This document shows positions 29,031 through 34,311 of a stretch of DNA of 34,311 bases, piece after piece. Below the pieces are notes generated by a model, which had not been told where the DNA came from, searched no databases, and worked only from the letters and a program-made list of their open reading frames with translations. Numbering within the stretch: the stretch's first letter is position 1; each line of letters opens with the position of its first letter. Both the position numbers and the translations under genes were made by a program. This DNA is from JACKLD01 sp049297695 (lineage in GTDB: Bacteria; Pseudomonadota; Alphaproteobacteria; UBA2136; UBA6156): assembly GCA_049297695.1 (NCBI GenBank), contig JBAQUT010000050.1, positions 1 to 34,311 of the forward strand. The letters run 5' to 3'.

Positions 29031-31171
29031 GCCTTCCCTCCCTGCAACGCCTTCGCTGCATTCTGCTGCAACATGGCCAACACTTGGGCCTTTGGCCCGT
29101 CGGCCACCAGCTTGCCGTCATCAATCACCAACAGGCGGTCCACAAGGTCAAGCATGCCAGGGCGGTGGGTAATCAACAGCAACGTGCGGTTTTTCAGCCA
29201 TTTTCCCAGCCGGTCTTTCACCCACGCTTCGCTGCCGCTGTCCATTTCGCTAGTGGGGTCGTCCAACACCACAATGTTCCCTTGCTGCATAATGGCGCGG
29301 GCCAAACCTACGGCTTGCCGCTGGCCCCCGCTCAAGGCCTCGCCCCGCTCGCCCACGGGCAAATCAAACCCCATGGGGTGGCGGCGTATCAGGCGGTACG
29401 CTCCGCTCACCTCCACCGCCGTCATCAGGTCGGCATCGCTGGCGGTGGGGTTGGCCAACATCAGGTTTTCCCGCAAACTGCCCCGAAACAAATACAGGTT
29501 TTGGGGGAAGTAACACACGTTCGCCCGCACTTCCGCAGGGTCTAGCTGGCGTATCTCCAGCCCATCCAGCAGCACACTGCCTTCAATGGGGTTATAAAGG
29601 TTCAACACCAAACGGCTCAAAGTGCTTTTCCCGCTGCCGGCACGGCCAATCACCCCCACCCGCTCGCCGGGTTTGATGGTAAAGTTCAAAGCATTCAAAC
29701 TGGCTAATTTGCTGCCCGGGTAGGCAAAACTGACATTCTCAAACGCAATCTCCCCCTTCAGCTGCCCAATGTGCACAAACTGTTTGCCGTTGGGGCGTTC
29801 CACAGGGCTGTTCATAAATTTGGTCAGGGTTTGCATGCTGTTTTTCATTTGGGCATAGCGGGTGAACAACCCCGCCACGGTGCCCAGCGGGGCCATCGCA
29901 CGGCTCAGCAACATGCTGCTGGCAATCAAGGCTCCCATGGTCATGTCGCCGTTGGTTACCATGTAAACGCCCCACACAATTATCACCGCATACGCCACCT
30001 GCTGCAAAAAGGCGTTAAAGTTTTGCGCTAAGTTGGATAAAAACCGTGTTTTGGTGCTTAACTTGGCCCCCACGCCGGATAACCGCTCCCACAACCCCTG
30101 CGCCGCACTTTGGCTGCCCATACTTTTAATATTTTCCAGCGCAAAAATAGTTTCCACCAAGTGCCCGTGCTTCATATCCAGTTCTTTGTTCACCTCACGG
30201 GTTAAGCCCATCATGGGGCCTTGCACCACGGCGCTGGCGGCAATCAGCAAGGGCACGGCCACCAACGGCACCAACGCCAAACTGCCCCCCAGCATGAATA
30301 TCACCACAATGTATAAAAAGATAAACGGCACATCCACCAACGCCACCACGGTGGTGCTGGTAAAAAATTCCCGCAAGGCGTCATAATCCCGCAATTGGTT
30401 GGCAAAGGCCCCCGCGCTGGTTTTGTTTTCGCCCAATCTCAGGTTCAACAGCTGGGCGTAAATCTTACTTCCCAGCAAAATATCTGCCCCCTTGCCCGCC
30501 ACATCCACAAAATACACCCGCAACTGCTTAAACAAGCCCTCAAACACGTAGGCCGCCATCACACCCACGGTCAACATCCACAAGGTTTCAAAGGCTTGGT
30601 TGGGCACCACGCGGTCGTACACGTTCATGGCAAACAAAGGGGTTAAAATGCCCACCATGTTAATGGCAAACGCCGCCAACAACACTTTGTTATATAAGGG
30701 CCTAAACTGACGCACCGTGTCCCAAAACCAGGCTTTGGCGGGGTCGGCCATCTCGACCCCCATCTCCATGCCCAAACTGGCCCGCACCATAATGGTAAAC
30801 CCGCCGTACACGCCCTCAAACTCGGGCAATGTCTCGTAAACCTGCTCGGCCCCCGTAAACGTGTCTAAAACCGTAAAGGCATCCCCTTCCCGCTTCATCA
30901 GCACACACGCCCGCCCGCTGGACATCATCACCACCGCCGGCAACACATGAGGGCTTATCTGCCCCGCCCCCCGTTTCACCACACGGCTGGCAAGCCCCGC
31001 CTGCCGCGCCGCACGGGTAAACAGCTGAGGTGTCAGGCGGTTTCCCACCAAGGGCAAGCCTGAAAGCAAACTGGTCAACGTCACATTCAACCGGTAATGC
31101 TTGATAAAAAACAACAAACACCCCTGCAAGCTGTCCTGCGTATCCGCCTGAAGGGTGGCTATTTGAGTCAT
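29027..31171 (-). CDS. Type I secretion ABC transporter with C39-like domain (LapB/HlyB family)
   Basis: 714 residues. An N-terminal C39-like domain (DSLQGCLLFFIKHYRL...TPQLFTRAARQAGL) lacks a clear catalytic His/Cys set, as in exporters that do not cut a leader. Then come six membrane helices and the ATPase: Walker A GRAGSGKSTLSR, signature LSGGQRQAVGLARA, Walker B NIVVLDDPTSEMD and the H-loop LLITHRPG. It exports a large unprocessed substrate in one step. The first gene of the minus-strand operon, it is divergent from tolC. Confidence 0.95.
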   Translation of the reverse strand: MTQIATLQADTQDSLQGCLLFFIKHYRLNVTLTSLLSGLPLVGNRLTPQLFTRAARQAGLASRVVKRGAGQISPHVLPAVVMMSSGRACVLMKREGDAFTVLDTFTGAEQVYETLPEFEGVYGGFTIMVRASLGMEMGVEMADPAKAWFWDTVRQFRPLYNKVLLAAFAINMVGILTPLFAMNVYDRVVPNQAFETLWMLTVGVMAAYVFEGLFKQLRVYFVDVAGKGADILLGSKIYAQLLNLRLGENKTSAGAFANQLRDYDALREFFTSTTVVALVDVPFIFLYIVVIFMLGGSLALVPLVAVPLLIAASAVVQGPMMGLTREVNKELDMKHGHLVETIFALENIKSMGSQSAAQGLWERLSGVGAKLSTKTRFLSNLAQNFNAFLQQVAYAVIIVWGVYMVTNGDMTMGALIASSMLLSRAMAPLGTVAGLFTRYAQMKNSMQTLTKFMNSPVERPNGKQFVHIGQLKGEIAFENVSFAYPGSKLASLNALNFTIKPGERVGVIGRAGSGKSTLSRLVLNLYNPIEGSVLLDGLEIRQLDPAEVRANVCYFPQNLYLFRGSLRENLMLANPTASDADLMTAVEVSGAYRLIRRHPMGFDLPVGERGEALSGGQRQAVGLARAIMQQGNIVVLDDPTSEMDSGSEAWVKDRLGKWLKNRTLLLITHRPGMLDLVDRLLVIDDGKLVADGPKAQVLAMLQQNAAKALQGGKA

Positions 31172-31284
31172 GGCCGCAGCATAGGCTTAAACAAGCCCCC
31201 CCATAAAGAGCCTCCCTATCTATCTCCAAGCCCTCCGTGGCGCTTTGGCACAGCCTCACACCACCCTTCAACCTCAAATCTATC

Positions 31285-31290
31285 TGTCAA
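31285..31290 (-). promoter_or_regulatory. Possible -35 box for the minus-strand exporter operon
   Basis: A perfect TTGACA on the minus strand, about 115 bp before the ABC transporter start. No good -10 lies 16-18 bases downstream (about AGGGTG), so an activator may be needed. The call is weak. Confidence 0.3.
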
Positions 31291-31363
31291 CAAAAACCTA
31301 TTGCCTACCCCCTAACACCTAACGCCTTCCTATACCCCCCTGTCAGAAAAATGTCATTTAATA

Positions 31364-31402
31364 CTTGCATACGCTTGTGACCCGCTCTATATGGTATGCA
31401 AG
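31364..31402. promoter_or_regulatory. Candidate operator: 9-bp inverted repeat across the tolC promoter
   Basis: CTTGCATAC (31364-31372) and GTATGCAAG (31394-31402) are perfect complements 21 bp apart. The left arm covers the -35 and the right arm begins just after the -10. Arm centres are about 30 bp apart, near three helical turns. This is the layout of a repressor or dimeric regulator site, or a start-site hairpin. Confidence 0.6.
31365..31393 (+). promoter_or_regulatory. Promoter for tolC-type gene and adhesin
   Basis: TTGCAT (31365-31370), 17-bp spacer, TATATG (31388-31393), with the ATG of the channel gene about 60 bp after the expected start. The rest of the 289-bp intergenic region holds no gene. 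Confidence 0.65.
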
Positions 31403-31460
31403 TCGTGATGAAATCTGCGTCAACCCTCATCGCGGCAACCAACAGAGGGAGAACCTGTTT

Positions 31461-32780
31461 ATGAACGTACGTAACTTGGCCATCGTGGCCGCTACCATCA
31501 GCCTTATGGCCAACACCGCCATGGCGTCCAGCCTGCAGGAAGCCATCGCCAAAGCCGTGGCCACCCACCCCGAAGGTTTGTCGGCTGAGAAAAACCAAGC
31601 CGCCATCGGCCACCAAATCGATATGGCCAAAGCTGGTTACCGCCCAACTGTTGATTTGACCGCCGGTACCGGTTACGAACACTCCATCAACCCCTCCACC
31701 CGTTTCCGCGCTGGCCGTGGCTTGGATGCCAAAGAAGATGACCGCGATCTCTGGCGCTCTGAAAGCCGCCTGACCATCCGTCAGATGATCTGGGATGGCC
31801 GCCAAACCCAAAACCGCGTGGCCCAACAAACCATGCGCTTTGAAAGTGCCGCCGCCCACGTGACCGACGTGAAAAACCAAATCGCCCTGCGCGCTGCCGA
31901 AAGCTACCTGAACGTGCTCCGCACCAAAGAACTGGTGGCCCTGGCCGATGCCAACCTTGCCACCCACAAAGAGTACGTGGGTAAAATCAACGAACGCAGC
32001 AAAGGTGGCCGTGCCGCCGGTGCCGACGTTCGCCAAGCCGAAGGCCGCATGAACCTGGCCGAAGCCAACCTGATTGCCGCCCAAGGCGAAATGAAATCCG
32101 CCGAGGCCGATTACCTGGAAGTGGTAGGCGAAATGCCCGCCGGTTTGGCCAAAGATGCCACTCCGTTCAGTCAAATTGCTGCCGATACCAGCGGTGCCAT
32201 TACCCGCGCCATGGGTAACAGCCCGGTTATCGCTGGCGCCCAAGCCAACATCAAGGCCGCCCGTGCGGAAGAAGCCGAAGCCAACTGCCCCTTCTGCCCC
32301 CGCATCGAGGCTGAAGGCGGTGCGTCCCGCAACCTGAACCTGGATGGTACCGAAGGCGTGAACCACGACTTCACCGCCATGCTGTACCTGCGCCAAAACC
32401 TGTACAACGGCGGTCACGATATGGCCCAAAAAGCCGAACGTACCAGCCGCGTGGCCGAAGCCACCGACGACTTGGAAAAGCAACGTCGCTTGGTAGAACA
32501 ATCGGTTATCAAGGCCTTTGCCCGTATGGACAGCGCCAAAAACCGCCTGCAACCCCTCACCCAGCACGTGCAAGCTGCCACCAGCACGCGTGATGCCTAC
32601 CGCAGCCAGTTCGACCTCGGCCAACGGAGCCTCTTGGACTTGTTGGACAGCGAAGTGGAGCTGAGCAACAGCCGCGCCGCCCTCATCAACGGTAAGTTTG
32701 ATGTGGATGCCGCCGCCTACGCCGTACTGGCCAACACGGGCGATCTGGTACCTGCCAGCCCCGTGGTTGCCGCCAAGTAA
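31461..32780 (+). CDS. TolC-family outer membrane channel for type I secretion (LapE-like)
   Basis: 439 residues from ATG 31461, supported by an upstream GGGAGA and a signal peptide (MNVRNLAIVAATISLMANTA, cut near AMA-SS). Family features: SLQEAIAKAVATHPEGLSAE, VDLTAGTGYEHSI, MTIRQMIWDGRQTQNRV-like TolC hinge (reads LTIRQMIWDGRQTQNRV), repeated QAxLxxAEA-like helices, and the late SQFDLGQRSLLDLLDSEVEL. These fit the TolC coiled barrel. Two internal Cys (CPFCPR) are unusual. A double hairpin follows before the adhesin gene. Confidence 0.93.
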   Translation: MNVRNLAIVAATISLMANTAMASSLQEAIAKAVATHPEGLSAEKNQAAIGHQIDMAKAGYRPTVDLTAGTGYEHSINPSTRFRAGRGLDAKEDDRDLWRSESRLTIRQMIWDGRQTQNRVAQQTMRFESAAAHVTDVKNQIALRAAESYLNVLRTKELVALADANLATHKEYVGKINERSKGGRAAGADVRQAEGRMNLAEANLIAAQGEMKSAEADYLEVVGEMPAGLAKDATPFSQIAADTSGAITRAMGNSPVIAGAQANIKAARAEEAEANCPFCPRIEAEGGASRNLNLDGTEGVNHDFTAMLYLRQNLYNGGHDMAQKAERTSRVAEATDDLEKQRRLVEQSVIKAFARMDSAKNRLQPLTQHVQAATSTRDAYRSQFDLGQRSLLDLLDSEVELSNSRAALINGKFDVDAAAYAVLANTGDLVPASPVVAAK

Positions 32781-32785
32781 GGCCT

Positions 32786-32827
32786 ACACCCCTCAGGTGG
32801 GGGTGTCAGGGCTTGCAAAAAAGCCCT
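32786..32827 (+). terminator. Tandem hairpins between tolC-type gene and adhesin
   Basis: ACACCCC-tcaggt-GGGGGTGT-like hairpin (32786-32806), then AGGGCTT-gcaaaa-AAGCCCT (32808-32827) with a short T-run. It may end part of the upstream transcription and set a lower or separate level for the adhesin gene. Confidence 0.65.
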
Positions 32828-32901
32828 TTCGTCCCCACCTATAAGAGGTACACTGATTTCAACCAAGGCTACCAACAGCCTCAAAACCTAAGGAACGAAC
32901 C

Positions 32902-34311
32902 ATGGCCAAACCTACCACCCCCGTTGCCGAAAGCCTCACCGCCACGTCTGCCCCCGTTGCCGCTGCCGAAAAGGCCGCCATGGACATGGGTGCCAACGTA
33001 AAGTGCGTGCTCGTTCCTGAAGAAAAACCCGCCAAAACCGAATGCGGGTACGATATCATCGTCCAACCTCCCGTAGGCAAAGGCGTGTTGGCCTACCTGG
33101 TTGGCCCAGGCGCCAACGTGGTGCTGAAGGGCGTGGATGCCGATGCCGCAACTTTCACCAAAGAAGGCGAAAACCTCCGCATCACCACCGCCGAAGGTGG
33201 CGAAATTTTGCTGCTGGACTTCGTAACCGCTGCCAAAGAAGAATCCTGCACCAGCATCACCACCGATGCCGGTAAAATGGGAGCTGGCAAACTGTTGGCT
33301 GGTTTGGGCGCCCATGAAAAAGTGGCGGATGTTGAACCTGCCGCCGGCCCCGAACGCGCCCCCGTGCGCCCCGCCGCACCTGCCGTCGTTCAAGGCCGTG
33401 GCGGCTTTACCGCCCCCACCATCGATGGCGATGGTTTCGGTATCGGCGACAACGTGCTCTCCACCATCATCGCTCCCTTTGCCATCCCCTTCGGCCGCGA
33501 TAGCATTGATTACAAAGATTACCCCACCAGCGAAGCCGACATCGTGGGCAAGCCTCCCGTGGTTGTGCCCCCCAACGCTCCTCCTGTAGCCAACGACGAT
33601 ACCGCCACGGTATCCTGTGGCGTAGTCTGCGGCCACAGCGTGACCATCAACGCCCTTGCCAACGATACCGACAGCGACGGCAACCCCCTCACCATCACCG
33701 GCATCAGCGGCCTCAACCCCGCCCAAGGTACCGCCAGCATCGTGGGCAACCAGATCGTGTTCACCCCTGCGGCTGGTGTTACCGGCGCCGTGGTGTTCAG
33801 CTACTCCGTGAGCGACGGCCACGGCGGTACCGACACCGCCACCGTCACCGTCAACGTCACCAACACGCCTCCCGATGCCGTGAACGACACCACCACCACC
33901 GCGTTCAACACCAACGTGACCGTGAACGTGCTGGCCAACGATACCGATGCCGAGTGCAAACCCGGCGTGCGTGTTACCGGTGCCAGCATCAACCCCGCCC
34001 AAGGTAGTGTGGTTGTGAACGCCGACGGCACCATCACCTTCAACCCCGCCGACACCTTCACCGGTGTAGCCACCATCACCTACTCCATCGCTGATGGTTG
34101 CGGCGGCACCGATACTGCCACCCTCACGGTCACCGTAGGTACGCCTCCTAACCACAACCCGGACGCCGTAAACGACGTTGCCACCGTAAGTTGCGGTGTG
34201 GTGTGCGGCCACAGCGTGACCATCAACGCCCTTGCCAACGATACCGACAGCGACGGCAACCCCCTCACCATCACCGGCATCAGCGGCCTCAACCCCGCCC
34301 AAGGTACCGCC
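32902..34311 (+). CDS. Large repeat adhesin, type I secreted (LapA/cadherin-like), cut off at right edge
   Basis: 470 residues visible, open at the window end. The ATG follows AAGGAAC. Residues 1-115 are a leader and beta-type N-terminal module (GVLAYLVGPGANVVLKGVDA, then LRITTAEGGEILLLDF). A linker at 141-165 holds PAAG (146-149). From about 228 there are Ig/cadherin-like repeats with NDTDSDGNPLTITGI and VFSYSVSDGHGGTDTATVTV, which recur in a two-domain unit of 192 residues. Nine Cys are visible, unusual for this class. The C-terminal secretion signal is outside the window. It probably mediates surface attachment or biofilm. Confidence 0.9.
   Translation, partial: MAKPTTPVAESLTATSAPVAAAEKAAMDMGANVKCVLVPEEKPAKTECGYDIIVQPPVGKGVLAYLVGPGANVVLKGVDADAATFTKEGENLRITTAEGGEILLLDFVTAAKEESCTSITTDAGKMGAGKLLAGLGAHEKVADVEPAAGPERAPVRPAAPAVVQGRGGFTAPTIDGDGFGIGDNVLSTIIAPFAIPFGRDSIDYKDYPTSEADIVGKPPVVVPPNAPPVANDDTATVSCGVVCGHSVTINALANDTDSDGNPLTITGISGLNPAQGTASIVGNQIVFTPAAGVTGAVVFSYSVSDGHGGTDTATVTVNVTNTPPDAVNDTTTTAFNTNVTVNVLANDTDAECKPGVRVTGASINPAQGSVVVNADGTITFNPADTFTGVATITYSIADGCGGTDTATLTVTVGTPPNHNPDAVNDVATVSCGVVCGHSVTINALANDTDSDGNPLTITGISGLNPAQGTA
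33628..34311 (+). repeat. Higher-order 576-bp coding repeat in the adhesin gene
   Basis: 33628-33735 is identical base for base to 34204-34311, a 108-bp match at a distance of 576 bp (192 codons). Within the unit are two related but diverged domains of about 95 residues. The second unit continues past the window. Confidence 0.95.

Noticed and set aside
27873..29513. Plus-strand frame of 546 codons
   Set aside because: It is antisense to the HlyD-type and ABC transporter genes and has no domain.
31305..32624. Minus-strand frame of 439 codons
   Set aside because: It is antisense to the TolC-family gene and shows no family features.
32881..34302. Minus-strand frame of 473 codons, glycine- and valine-rich
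   Set aside because: It is the reverse strand of the adhesin repeats. The plus-strand frame has a start, ribosome-binding site and family motifs.

Overview
The window is GC-rich chromosomal DNA (locally AT-rich in a few inserted genes). It looks like a free-living, Gram-negative alphaproteobacterium. The reasons are a complex I nuo operon, a pdhA-pdhB-pdhC-lpd operon for pyruvate dehydrogenase, an RpoH-type heat-shock sigma factor, ZapE, a beta-class glutathione transferase, periplasmic and outer-membrane proteins, and a type I secretion/adhesin locus. I cannot name a genus.

Layout. 1-622 (-): 5' part of a polysaccharide flippase running off the left edge. 722-5198 (-): nuoABCD, with an acetyltransferase between nuoA and nuoB and three small metabolic genes (pterin dehydratase-like, MazG-like, DUF1937-like) between nuoC and nuoD. 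5346-7366 (-): zapE and a degenerate RimK-like ATP-grasp gene. 7512-9148 (+): mscS and a DUF1223 thioredoxin-like protein. 9305-12429 (-): a coiled-coil membrane protein and a polar amino-acid ABC transporter. 12556-13266 (+): AT-rich orphan. 13309-14207 (-): rplM-rpsI with promoter and leader hairpin. 14415-14834: a tRNA-Gly pseudogene, tRNA-Gly(GCC) and tRNA-Glu(UUC). 14900-18668 (+): deaminase, pseudouridine synthase, rpoH, glutathione transferase and a small unknown gene. 18665-18832: a MITE-like element. 18829-25054 (-): the pdh operon, carrying four small extra genes. 25209-31171 (-) and 31461-34311 (+): a divergent adhesin secretion locus.

The most interesting locus is 25209-34311. It has the parts of a Lap-type adhesin system: a LapB-like ABC exporter, a LapC-like adaptor, a LapE/TolC-like channel, a LapG-like periplasmic cysteine protease, and a large Ig/cadherin-repeat adhesin that carries a PAAG motif like known LapG cut sites. 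The usual LapD receptor (degenerate GGDEF-EAL) is not in this locus. In its place is a two-TM protein with a large periplasmic domain and a degenerate HD-GYP domain that has lost its metal ligands. I infer a LapD-like inside-out switch built on a different c-di-GMP domain.

A second theme is repeat colonisation. At least five composite hairpin repeats, four copies of a second small palindrome (one inserted in frame in pdhB, one nested in another repeat), a GIY-YIG nuclease gene bracketed by inverted copies of the repeat, and a MITE that supplies the stop codons of two convergent genes are all visible. Small, often AT-rich genes are spliced into the nuo and pdh operons, commonly with 1-4 bp stop/start overlaps that keep the operons translationally linked.
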